Below are positions 1-6,135 of a DNA stretch of 9,180 nt, in pieces (positions within the stretch are counted from its first letter, which is position 1; every line of letters begins with the position of its first letter). Origin of the DNA: Deltaproteobacteria bacterium (lineage in GTDB: Bacteria; Desulfobacterota; DSM-4660; Desulfatiglandales; HGW-15). The position numbers and the translations under genes are program-made. The DNA is taken from assembly GCA_016926135.1 (NCBI GenBank), contig JAFGPH010000318.1, positions 1 through 9,180 on the forward strand. Reading direction: 5' to 3'. The notes under the pieces are model-generated. The model did no database searches and was not told the origin of the DNA. It saw nothing but the letters and a program-made list of their open reading frames with translations.

Positions 1-6
1 TCTTTC

Positions 7-37
7 CTGCCTACTGCCTACTCCTTACTGCCTACTG
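7..37. repeat. CTGCCTA heptanucleotide tandem repeat
   Basis: Four consecutive 7-bp units starting at 7, 14, 21 and 28 read CTGCCTA, CTGCCTA, CTCCTTA and CTGCCTA, followed by a partial CTG. Only the third unit deviates, at two positions. The array lies about 90 bp past the recO stop codon in non-coding DNA and may extend left only slightly, since bases 1-6 do not continue the unit. It is the first of three adjacent short-unit arrays with different unit sequences. Function is unknown; it could be a slippage product or part of a larger repetitive intergenic element cut by the window edge. Confidence 0.8.
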
Positions 38-54
38 TTCTTACCGTGTCCGTG

Positions 55-71
55 GTTCCCCGTTCCCCGTT
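55..71. repeat. GTTCCCC heptanucleotide repeat, short
   Basis: Two perfect 7-bp units, GTTCCCC at 55-61 and 62-68, are followed by a partial GTT at 69-71. The array is too short to stand alone. It shares the 7-bp step of its left neighbour and lies directly against the octamer array on its right, so the three look like one composite repeat block. Confidence 0.6.
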
Positions 72-73
72 AA

Positions 74-122
74 CCCCTGAACCCTTGAACCTCTGAACCT
101 TGGAACCCCTGGACCCTGGACC
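74..122. repeat. CCYYTGAA / CCCTGGA array abutting the recO stop
   Basis: Five 8-bp units begin at 74, 82, 90, 98 and 106: CCCCTGAA, CCCTTGAA, CCTCTGAA, CCTTGGAA and CCCCTGGA. A 7-bp unit, CCCTGGA, follows at 114. Read on the minus strand the theme is GGTYCAR. The array ends about 5 bp from the TGA of recO at 128-130, so it lies immediately 3' of that gene. Bases 110-124 recur exactly, on the opposite strand, at 9166-9180, so the two ends of the window carry the same repeat family in opposite orientation. No stem followed by a T-run is visible, so it is not an obvious intrinsic terminator. Confidence 0.75.
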
Positions 123-127
123 TTTTT

Positions 128-871
128 TCACTCCACATACCGCAGTGTCTTTAAACGGTGCTCCAGCCGGTACTCCCGGTGCAGGCGCAGAACGGCGCGG
201 ACCTCCATGACCTCCTCGTCTGTGAGGTTCAGATCCCCGCACTCACAGACAGCCCCCTCCTGTATGGCTTGGAGCGCCTTCACCCCTGCAGGCCTCACGG
301 GCGGCGTTTTCGGGGATTCCCCCTGGCACCGGAGGCATGCGATCCCTCCCCGATCCGGCCTGAAGACCGCGGTTCCGCTCCCCGTGTAGCTCCTTCCGCA
401 GCAGCAGCACCTGCCGGTGTGTATGGCGTAGCCGCCCAGGGCCAGTGCCCTCGCTTCGAAGAGAAGCATGCTGAGATCCGGGGCGATTCCCAGGGCCAGG
501 GACTGCAGGGATCCCTTCAGCAGTTCGAACATCTTCGGCTCTTCAACGCCCGGGGGAAAGAGCACTTCCGTCAGCTCGATCAGGTAGCTGGCCCTGGAGA
601 GGGTGCCGAAGTCGGACCGCAGGGCCGGATAGGCATCCAGAAGCTTGCCCGAGTGCAGGAGGCAGAGTCCGCCTTCCTTCTTCCAGCCGAACTCCAGGCT
701 CACGAGGGAGAAGGTCGCCAGGCAGTTGGTGAAGCGTTTCCGGCTCTTGCGCGCGCCTTTGGCCACCCCTTTGACCTGGCCCCTTTCGGGCGTGAAGAAG
801 GTCACCAGGAGGTCGGACTCTCCGATCTCGCGAACCCGCATGATGATGGCGGGGGAAATAAGCGTCTTCAT
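128..871 (-). CDS. recO: DNA repair/recombination mediator RecO
   Basis: A 247-residue protein, the usual length for RecO. In the RecFOR pathway RecO binds single-stranded DNA and SSB and, with RecR, loads RecA at gaps. The N-terminal OB-fold signature is clear: an aliphatic start, then RVREIGESD (12-20), FTPERGQ (26-32) and AKGARKSRKRF (37-47). A zinc-finger-like pair follows, C155-x2-C158 (inside a CCCC run) and C179-x2-C182. The C-terminus, EHRLKTLRYVE, matches the family's helical tail. The ATG at 871 fits the expected N-terminus, although no strong Shine-Dalgarno is visible before it. The upstream gap to the lipoprotein gene (872-1026) has only a weak 5-bp stem near 1003-1018 without a T-run. 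It is probably read from the same strand as the liv operon but has no functional link to transport. Confidence 0.93.
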   Translation of the reverse strand: MKTLISPAIIMRVREIGESDLLVTFFTPERGQVKGVAKGARKSRKRFTNCLATFSLVSLEFGWKKEGGLCLLHSGKLLDAYPALRSDFGTLSRASYLIELTEVLFPPGVEEPKMFELLKGSLQSLALGIAPDLSMLLFEARALALGGYAIHTGRCCCCGRSYTGSGTAVFRPDRGGIACLRCQGESPKTPPVRPAGVKALQAIQEGAVCECGDLNLTDEEVMEVRAVLRLHREYRLEHRLKTLRYVE

Positions 872-1026
872 GATGATCGATGTGTAGAAACGATCAAGGC
901 ATCAGAAGGGAGAAAAAACCTCTTCCAATGCCTCGATCCATTGTCTTCCGAGATCCCTGGAAAAACGGCGGTCTCACCGGAACTTGTTCGGCAACGATCC
1001 TTTCCCCTGTTCAAGGGGGTTCAGAA

Positions 1027-1629
1027 TCATTTGGCGGGATATCTGGTTACAACCGGAACTACCTTGGTTATGTTCCCCGCCGAAAAAGTAAACCCGCCCT
1101 CCTTCAGGTCGATGGGGAAAGACATATTCGGCAACCCTTTCCACCATTGCTCAATTTTCGGCCAGGGTTTATCCCCTCTTTTTGCGGCCAGTTGCTTGGA
1201 GGCCAGCAAGAACTTGGCATAGGTGGAGAAGGGCGTGAGGGTCACATTGAGCACCTTGGTGTTGGTCTTTCCGGGGGGTATCCACATGGGATTGGAATCA
1301 TTCACCACCCTCAACTCATAATCCTCGAAGTAGAGAAAAAAACTCGAAGATTCATAATTGACCGGAAAATCGTTGGGATTTGAGATCGTGAAAACAAAAT
1401 CCAGAGAGACAGGGGATGATCCCCCTCCTGCCGGGGCCTTGCCCAATTCAGGTTTTGCTTTTCCATAATACCAGAATCCTTCGTAATAGGATACCTGGAT
1501 AGAATCGAGCTTCACCGTGGGGGACTTGAAATTGGCCTCAGAGGGCTTGGTTTCCAGACCCGCACAGGAAGCCATGACTAGCCCCATTCCGAATAAAAGC
1601 GTCAGTATCCATGCCAGCCTTTTGTTCAT
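1027..1629 (-). CDS. LEA14-like (LEA type 2) lipoprotein
   Basis: A 200-residue protein with a lipoprotein signal: positive start (MNKR), hydrophobic stretch, and a lipobox-like VMASC with the acylated cysteine at residue 22. Alanine at +2 gives no inner-membrane retention signal, so outer-membrane anchoring is likely by the Asp+2 rule known from enterobacteria. The mature part resembles the LEA type 2/WHy beta-sandwich: a predicted strand ending in TISNPNDFPVNY (81-92, with the family's NPN), then FFLYFEDYELRV and a late stretch on a hydrophobic, polar-alternating pattern. The ATG at 1629 has a good Shine-Dalgarno (GGGAGG on the minus strand, about 1641-1646). It lies 60 bp after livF. LEA14-like proteins are linked to desiccation or envelope stress in plants and archaea; the role here is unknown. 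The family assignment rests on the NPN motif and size and is moderately sure. Confidence 0.75.
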   Translation of the reverse strand: MNKRLAWILTLLFGMGLVMASCAGLETKPSEANFKSPTVKLDSIQVSYYEGFWYYGKAKPELGKAPAGGGSSPVSLDFVFTISNPNDFPVNYESSSFFLYFEDYELRVVNDSNPMWIPPGKTNTKVLNVTLTPFSTYAKFLLASKQLAAKRGDKPWPKIEQWWKGLPNMSFPIDLKEGGFTFSAGNITKVVPVVTRYPAK

Positions 1630-1689
1630 TATTCAACCTCCCTGTTTGAGACAAAAACCGATTGTCCCGATGAATGCGCAGGCGGAAGA

Positions 1690-2514
1690 TCAGGCGAGCC
1701 ATCTCTTTCTGCGCTTGTAGTGCTTGACGTCCCTGAAACTCTTCTTTCCGCCCTTGTCGGTAAGACCCAGGTAGAAGTCTTTGATGTCCTCGTTCTGGAT
1801 CAGCTTCTCGGAGCTGTCGTCCATGACGATGCGGCCGGTCTCCATCACGTAGGCATGAGGTGCCACGCGCAGCGCCAGCTTGGCGTTCTGCTCCACCAGG
1901 AGTATGGAAATCCGTTCCTCCTGGTTGAGCTGGGTGATGATGCGGAAGATCTCGTGGATGAGTTTGGGCGCGAGCCCCATGGAGGGCTCATCCAGGAGCA
2001 CCAGCTTGGGCTCCGTCATCAGCGCCCTGCCGACCACGGTCATCTGCTGCTCGCCGCCGCTCACGAATCCGGCCACCTCATTTCGCTTTTCCCGAAGCCT
2101 CGGGAAATAGTGATAGACCAGTTCCAGCTTTTCCTTTACGGAACCGGTCTTGCGAAGGTGCGCCCCCACCTTGAGGTTCTCCTCCACAGTGAGGTGCTCG
2201 AAGACCCTTCTTCCCTCGATGACCTGCACGATGCCCATCCGGGCGATGTTGGCCGCACTTTCGTGATGGATGCTGCGGCCTTCATACTGGATGGCCCCGT
2301 CGGAAACCTCTCCGTCCTCGGTCTTGAGGAGCCCCGAGATGGCCTTGAGGGTGGTGCTCTTGCCTGCACCGTTGGCCCCCAGGAGCGCGACGATACCCCC
2401 CCTGGGGATCTCGATGGAGACTCCCTTCAGCACCAGAATGACTTCGTGGTACTTCACCTCGATGTTGTTGATTTTCAGGATGGGTTCTGCTGCGACCAAA
2501 GACCTGACCTCCAC
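1690..2514 (-). CDS. livF: Branched-chain amino acid-type ABC transporter ATP-binding protein LivF
   Basis: A 274-residue ATPase that with LivG powers import through LivH/LivM at the inner membrane. It has Walker A GANGAGKST (46-54), a Q-loop glutamine near 97, signature VSGGEQQ (151-157) and Walker B LVLLDEPSMGLAP (171-183). LVEQN (206-210) has Gln where many ABC proteins have the switch His, which is normal for LivF. The family core ends around FYLG (247-250). Here a 24-residue basic tail follows (KSFRDVKHY, KRRKRW), which I associate from memory with deltaproteobacterial LivF. The given start is GTG at 2514. A TTG at 2499 has a better Shine-Dalgarno and would give 269 residues. The gene lies 44 bp after livK. 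The protein is clearly Liv/HAAT class, but the transported solute is inferred, so the symbol denotes the family only. Confidence 0.9.
   Translation of the reverse strand: MEVRSLVAAEPILKINNIEVKYHEVILVLKGVSIEIPRGGIVALLGANGAGKSTTLKAISGLLKTEDGEVSDGAIQYEGRSIHHESAANIARMGIVQVIEGRRVFEHLTVEENLKVGAHLRKTGSVKEKLELVYHYFPRLREKRNEVAGFVSGGEQQMTVVGRALMTEPKLVLLDEPSMGLAPKLIHEIFRIITQLNQEERISILLVEQNAKLALRVAPHAYVMETGRIVMDDSSEKLIQNEDIKDFYLGLTDKGGKKSFRDVKHYKRRKRWLA
2497..2512 (-). promoter_or_regulatory. Shine-Dalgarno and alternative TTG start for livF
   Basis: On the minus strand GGAGGT (2512-2507) is followed by 7 nt and then TTG (2499-2497), in frame as codon 6 of the longer livF reading. This is close to ideal spacing. 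The upstream GTG at 2514 has only a purine-rich AAGGGCGGG before it. Family LivF proteins start shortly before the ILKINNIEV segment, which suits the shorter form. Either start is possible. Confidence 0.45.
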
Positions 2515-2558
2515 GAAATCCCGCCCTTATCGGGGTTTCAGCCGATTCGAAAAAAGGG

Positions 2559-3800
2559 TTACCAGCCCAGCCATTCCTTTTCCCATTTACCCGGCCAGCG
2601 TTTCTTGAGATCCACCCGTTCCACTTCCTGAAATTTCCCGCCCTTCCACTCCTGCACGAGGCACCCCGTGGTCGGCCTGTGATCGGTGGGGGTAAAGGTG
2701 ATGGGCGAGGCGCCCAGGCCGATATCATAGTCCTTCAGGGTCTCAAATCCCTTTTTCATGATCCCCGGGCCGGTCAGATCCCCCGCCTTGTCGGCCCGCT
2801 TCAGGGCCTCCCAGAGCAGGAGGGCATCTCCCCAGGCCTGTATCGTACGGTTCAATCTCTTTTCCAGGGGCACCGCAGGACTGTATTTTTTCGCGGAGGC
2901 CACCACCATGTCCATATTCTTGGACGCCTGCCCGAAGAACGCGCACGGCGTGGCGCCCATGGCCCCTTCAGCCGCTTCACCGGCAAGGCGGGGCAGGTTT
3001 TCGTCGAACCCCCAGTTGTTGATGATGTGGTCCGCCTTGAGTCCCAGGGCGAAGGCATCCCGCATGGTGGCTGAAACCGACATGGTCGTGTTGCCGTGCC
3101 AGACCACATCGGGATTGAACTTTTTCATGGCCATGATCTGGCTCTTGGTATCCAGGGCAAAAAGGGAGACGTCCTGGTCATCCCCAATCTCGAAACCCAG
3201 CAGGGCTGCATGGTCCTTGATCGCCTTGATGGGGGCGCTGGCATAGGGGGATGCAAACATATAGGAGCAGGCGAGCTTCGGCTTCCTCTTTCCAAAGCCC
3301 TCCTTCTTGGGCCATTTCTTGTCGAACCAGGCAGTCAGGCAGGCCCTGGCATTGGTGGAGTAATCGGAGGAGAAAAAAAGGTTGTAGGGCGTCTTCCTGG
3401 GATCGGTCAGGTGGGCCGAGTAGGAAGCAGAGACATAGGGCAGTTTATCCTTGTTCACCGTGGGCGAGAGGGATTCCGTGTCCCCGGTTCCCCACCCCAT
3501 GATGGCCACGACGCCCAGCCTCTTGAGCAGGTTGTACTTGGTGATGGCCTCAGGGATCCGGTACCCGTAGTCAAACCAGGTGTACTTGACTCTTTTGCCG
3601 TTGACGCCGCCCTTCTCGTTGATGTACTTGAACGATTCTTCCATGCCGATGGCATAATCCTTTCCCACATCGGAGGTGGCGCCGGTGGTGTCCATGATTC
3701 CCCCCACCTTGATCTCCTGGGCCGCGACCCCCGTGTGAAAACCGACCAGCATCAGAAAGGCCAGCACCGGCACAAAACCACTGCATAGAATCTTCTTCAT
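2559..3800 (-). CDS. livK: ABC transporter periplasmic substrate-binding protein, LivK/HAAT family
   Basis: A 413-residue type I periplasmic binding protein (Peripla_BP_6 class) that would capture the solute and deliver it to LivHM. It has a Sec signal peptide: MKK, a hydrophobic core at about 9-22, and probable cleavage after VAA (25-27), leaving QEIKVGGIMDTTG. The family features follow: IMDTTGATSDVGKDYAIGMEE (35-55, first ligand-site region), YINEKGGVNGK (59-69), and PYVSASYSAH (121-130) at the ligand cleft. The C-terminus is rich in Trp and Lys (RWPGKW, EWLGW). The ATG at 3800 was chosen because AAGGGGG lies about 5 nt upstream and the signal peptide begins there. The reading frame runs on to a TTG at 3857 that adds 19 non-hydrophobic residues with poorly spaced ribosome binding. 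It is longer than typical LivJ/LivK mature forms (about 345 residues), more like binding proteins of aromatic or other carboxylate systems. The ligand cannot be inferred from the sequence alone. Confidence 0.9.
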   Translation of the reverse strand: MKKILCSGFVPVLAFLMLVGFHTGVAAQEIKVGGIMDTTGATSDVGKDYAIGMEESFKYINEKGGVNGKRVKYTWFDYGYRIPEAITKYNLLKRLGVVAIMGWGTGDTESLSPTVNKDKLPYVSASYSAHLTDPRKTPYNLFFSSDYSTNARACLTAWFDKKWPKKEGFGKRKPKLACSYMFASPYASAPIKAIKDHAALLGFEIGDDQDVSLFALDTKSQIMAMKKFNPDVVWHGNTTMSVSATMRDAFALGLKADHIINNWGFDENLPRLAGEAAEGAMGATPCAFFGQASKNMDMVVASAKKYSPAVPLEKRLNRTIQAWGDALLLWEALKRADKAGDLTGPGIMKKGFETLKDYDIGLGASPITFTPTDHRPTTGCLVQEWKGGKFQEVERVDLKKRWPGKWEKEWLGW

Positions 3801-3894
3801 GTCTACCCCCTTGATGGTTCCGATAAGATGTTCTCTTGGTGTAGCAGGAAATTCCAATCTGTCGGATCTTCACCTCCTTTCCCCGCGAATCCGG

Positions 3895-4995
3895 TCAATA
3901 GGAAAACGGCCACAGGTTGAAGTAGTTCTTGATCTGCCACCACCGGTAGGCCAGTCCGTTGGGTTCAAAAATCAGGAACGCGCAGATGGCCAGACCAAAA
4001 GAGGCATCCTTGATGTAGGCGAAGTCGATGAGCAATTTGGGATAATACTCCGAGAGGGGGATCACGGCCCACTGAAGCCCCTCCATGACCAGCACCATGA
4101 AGATGGAGCCGAAAATCGCCCCGTGAATGGACCCCGCACCGCCGATGAGAATCACGCCGACCAGCCACAGGGACCAGAACCAGGGGAAATGCTCGGGGCT
4201 CAGCGCGGCCGTGTTGCTCACCCAGAAGGCGCCTGTCACGCCGGCAGAGGCCCCGGCCACAAAGAAGGCGAGGAGTTTGTAACGCACGATGTCGATCCCC
4301 AAGGCTTCGGCTGCAATATCGTTGTCCCGGATCGCCACCCACGCGCGGCCGGGCTTGGAACGGAACAGGTTGGCCATGGCGATCACCATCAGGGTGACCA
4401 GCACGACCATGAGGTAGTAGATCTTGACCTCGCTGTCGATGATCCAGGGTCCGATCTTGATCGTGCCCGGGGGAAGGGAAAAAGCCTGTCCCCTGCCGCC
4501 GATCTGGCTCACGTACTGGGTGAGGATGAAATCCACGGTGATGAACTGGGCGGCCATGGTGGTGAGGATGAGGTAGAAGCCCTTGACCTTGGCGGAAGGG
4601 AGCCCGAAGAGCACGCACCAGATGCCGGCAGTCAAGGCGGCGGCAACAATGCTGATGGGATAGGCAAGACCCAGGTCCACAAGAACACGCGGCCAGGGGA
4701 ACTGCAGCACCAGCAGGGTGCTTGTGTAGGCGCCCACGGCAATGAATGCCGCATGCCCGAGCGTGATGAGACCCGTGTACCCGATGAGAAGCTGCACCCC
4801 CAGGGCGCCCATAGCCGTGTACCCGACCATGGTGGCCACGCTCACCCAGTATCCCGGAAGGAGCAGCGGGATGCCCACGAAAAGGATCAGGAGAAGCAGA
4901 ATCATCTTCCCCTTGATGAAGTTGGTCTGCCACCAGCCCTGATCCTCTGCGTAGTCCTGATGATAATCACCGCATGGCAACCAGACACTCGACAT
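3895..4995 (-). CDS. livM: Branched-chain amino acid-type ABC permease LivM
   Basis: A 366-residue polytopic inner-membrane permease, pairing with LivH. A polar 30-residue N-terminus (with CGDYHQDYAEDQGWWQT) precedes the first membrane segment at about 31-50. Further hydrophobic segments lie at about 52-72, 78-98, 112-130, 140-160, 193-210, 240-260, 272-300 and 333-344. The LivM hallmarks are GYTGLITLGHAAFIAVGAY (72-90), the cytoplasmic ATPase-coupling loop GRAWVAIRDNDIAAEALGI (216-234) and GGAGSIHGA (285-293). The ATG at 4995 lies 9 bp after the livH stop. Its GGGGG-type Shine-Dalgarno overlaps that TAG, suggesting translational coupling. A start at residue 31 is possible but would lack a ribosome binding site and remove a conserved-looking leader. 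The gene ends 94 bp before livK. Confidence 0.92.
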   Translation of the reverse strand: MSSVWLPCGDYHQDYAEDQGWWQTNFIKGKMILLLLILFVGIPLLLPGYWVSVATMVGYTAMGALGVQLLIGYTGLITLGHAAFIAVGAYTSTLLVLQFPWPRVLVDLGLAYPISIVAAALTAGIWCVLFGLPSAKVKGFYLILTTMAAQFITVDFILTQYVSQIGGRGQAFSLPPGTIKIGPWIIDSEVKIYYLMVVLVTLMVIAMANLFRSKPGRAWVAIRDNDIAAEALGIDIVRYKLLAFFVAGASAGVTGAFWVSNTAALSPEHFPWFWSLWLVGVILIGGAGSIHGAIFGSIFMVLVMEGLQWAVIPLSEYYPKLLIDFAYIKDASFGLAICAFLIFEPNGLAYRWWQIKNYFNLWPFSY

Positions 4996-5004
4996 GAGAA
5001 CCCC

Positions 5005-5889
5005 CTACACCCTTTCGATCCTCTCCCATCCCCACAGGCCGTAAGGCTTGAAGAGCAGAAACACGGCCATGAAGGCGAAAGGCACGATCTCCTTGACCCC
5101 TCCGGGGAAGTAATGATCCAGGTAGGCGCCGGAGAGATTCTGGAGCACGCCGATGATGATTCCCCCGACAATGGCGCCTGGAACGGAATTGAGTCCCCCG
5201 AGGACGACCGCCGGGAGCACCAGGAGCCCGAGGTATCCGATGGAGATGTTCATGCCGTTGATGTTGCCCAGAAGCGCCCCCCCCACGCCGGCGCTCATGA
5301 AGGCGATGGCCCAGGCCGCGGCATACACGAACCGGGCGCTTACCCCGAGCGAGAGGGCCGCGGTTTCGTCGTCCGCGGTCGCCTGCATGGAAAGACCCCA
5401 GCGGGTGTACTTGAAGAAGCACACAAAAATGATCAGCAGAACCAGGGAGAGGATGAACGACCAGAGGTATACCGGAGAGATCTTGAGAAAACCTATGGCA
5501 ATCGGCTTGATGCTGAAGACGGCAGGCTCAAAAACCCGGGTGTCGGTCCCCCAGATGAACTCCACGAACCCCTTGAAGAAGAAGGAGAGCCCCACGGTCA
5601 CCATGATGACCGAGAGAATGGGTTCCCCAATGAGTCTGTCCAGAAAGATCCGCTCCGTAAGGTATCCCAGAACAATGCCCACCAGGAGGGTGCATACCAC
5701 AGCAAGGACGAAGGGCATTTTCATCTGGTAAAAGGTGAGGGTCACGTAGGCGCCGATAAGAGTCAGTTCCCCCATGGCCAGATTGAGGACCCCGGAGCAC
5801 TTATAGATGAGAACCCACCCGAGGGCCACGAGGGCGTAAATTCCCCCCACCATGATCCCGGTGATGAGCGACATGAAGAAGAGTTCCAT
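5005..5889 (-). CDS. livH: Branched-chain amino acid-type ABC permease LivH
   Basis: A 294-residue inner-membrane permease, the usual size for LivH, forming the channel with LivM. The N-terminal motif GGIYALVALGWVLIYKCSGVLNLAMGE (15-41) is the family signature. Hydrophobic segments recur at about 8-30, 42-55, 59-77, 91-110, 139-158, 188-208, 217-233, 238-254 and 267-281. The coupling loop GLSMQATADDETAALSLGV (165-183) and GGLNSVPGA (231-239) are present. The ATG at 5889 has AGGGAG seven bases upstream. It is the first gene after the repeat-bearing gap and is followed closely by livM. Whether it has its own promoter in the gap is not clear; I see no good -35/-10 pair there. Confidence 0.92.
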   Translation of the reverse strand: MELFFMSLITGIMVGGIYALVALGWVLIYKCSGVLNLAMGELTLIGAYVTLTFYQMKMPFVLAVVCTLLVGIVLGYLTERIFLDRLIGEPILSVIMVTVGLSFFFKGFVEFIWGTDTRVFEPAVFSIKPIAIGFLKISPVYLWSFILSLVLLIIFVCFFKYTRWGLSMQATADDETAALSLGVSARFVYAAAWAIAFMSAGVGGALLGNINGMNISIGYLGLLVLPAVVLGGLNSVPGAIVGGIIIGVLQNLSGAYLDHYFPGGVKEIVPFAFMAVFLLFKPYGLWGWERIERV

Positions 5890-5941
5890 GGGCTGTCTCC
5901 CTTACTCGCGACGTGGGCCGTCGGCCGAGACTCAGTCCCTA

Positions 5942-5960
5942 CCGAGGCTTAAGGCCTCAG
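5942..5960. other. Short stem-loop in the ligase-livH gap
   Basis: The bases can fold as a 7-bp stem (5942-5948 with 5954-5960, one G-U) around a 5-nt loop, CTTAA on the minus strand. It lies 53 bp upstream of livH and would be in the operon mRNA. No run of T follows on the minus strand, so it does not look like an intrinsic terminator; it could mark processing or polarity. It lies inside the 246-bp gap 5890-6135, which otherwise holds the GAA-heptad element and no gene. Confidence 0.4.
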
Positions 5961-5988
5961 GGCCGTGACTGGATCCGATAAACCCATT

Positions 5989-6101
5989 GAATATCGAATG
6001 TCGAACAAGGAATTTCGAATCATGAAGGATCACGGATTCGGTTCTTGCCTTCGGCCTTCGATATTCGGTGTTCGATATTCTGCGGTTCGCTATTCCAGTT
6101 C
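5989..6101. repeat. GAANNNC heptad inverted-repeat element
   Basis: Six GAA triplets start at 5989, 5996, 6003, 6010, 6017 and 6024, exactly 7 bp apart. Their units are GAATATC, GAATGTC, GAACAAG, GAATTTC, GAATCAT and GAAGGAT. On the right, TTC triplets start at 6050, 6057, 6064, 6071 and 6078, again 7 bp apart, then at 6086, 6093 and 6099 with small slips. Left and right arms are inverted: GAATATCGAA (5989-5998) is the exact complement of TTCGATATTC at both 6057-6066 and 6071-6080. The arms could fold into a long imperfect hairpin around 6031-6049. The element lies between the ligase stop (6136) and livH, within the operon. Nothing in it is coding. It resembles a multi-copy intergenic repeat or MITE-like remnant, but no target-site duplication is evident. 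Confidence 0.75.
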
Positions 6102-6135
6102 CCCGCAAAATACACACCATCCACAGACCCAATCG

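Noticed and set aside
163..171. LivG signature reading LPYGLQ instead of LSGGQ taken as a broken ATPase (residues 163-168 of LivG)
   Set aside because: LivG proteins normally carry a Y-G-Q-type variant here, and Walker A, Walker B and the switch His are intact.
1003..1018. Intrinsic terminator between the lipoprotein gene and recO
   Set aside because: The CCCCT/AGGGG stem is only 5 bp and is not followed by a T-run on the minus strand.
158..1222. A 354-codon plus-strand frame over recO and the lipoprotein gene
   Set aside because: It spans two well-supported minus-strand genes and their gap, has no recognisable motif, and has low-complexity composition typical of an antisense shadow.
3801..3857. 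19-residue extension of LivK from a TTG at 3857
   Set aside because: It would place a polar stretch before the signal peptide, and the strong AAGGAGG upstream is about 15 nt away. The ATG at 3800 has a well-spaced site.
3799..5952. A 717-codon open frame on the plus strand, antisense to livM and livH
   Set aside because: Its product is a His/Glu/Asp/Gly/Pro-rich string without domains, as expected when a GC-rich gene is read on the opposite strand. The minus strand carries clear family motifs over the same bases.
5989..6080. Calling the GAA-heptad element a MITE or IS remnant
   Set aside because: It has inverted ends (GAATATCGAA/TTCGATATTC), but no target-site duplication is visible and there is no transposase; annotated only as a repeat.
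5989..6101. CRISPR array
   Set aside because: The period is 7 bp with no long repeats or spacers of 25-40 bp, and no cas gene is present.
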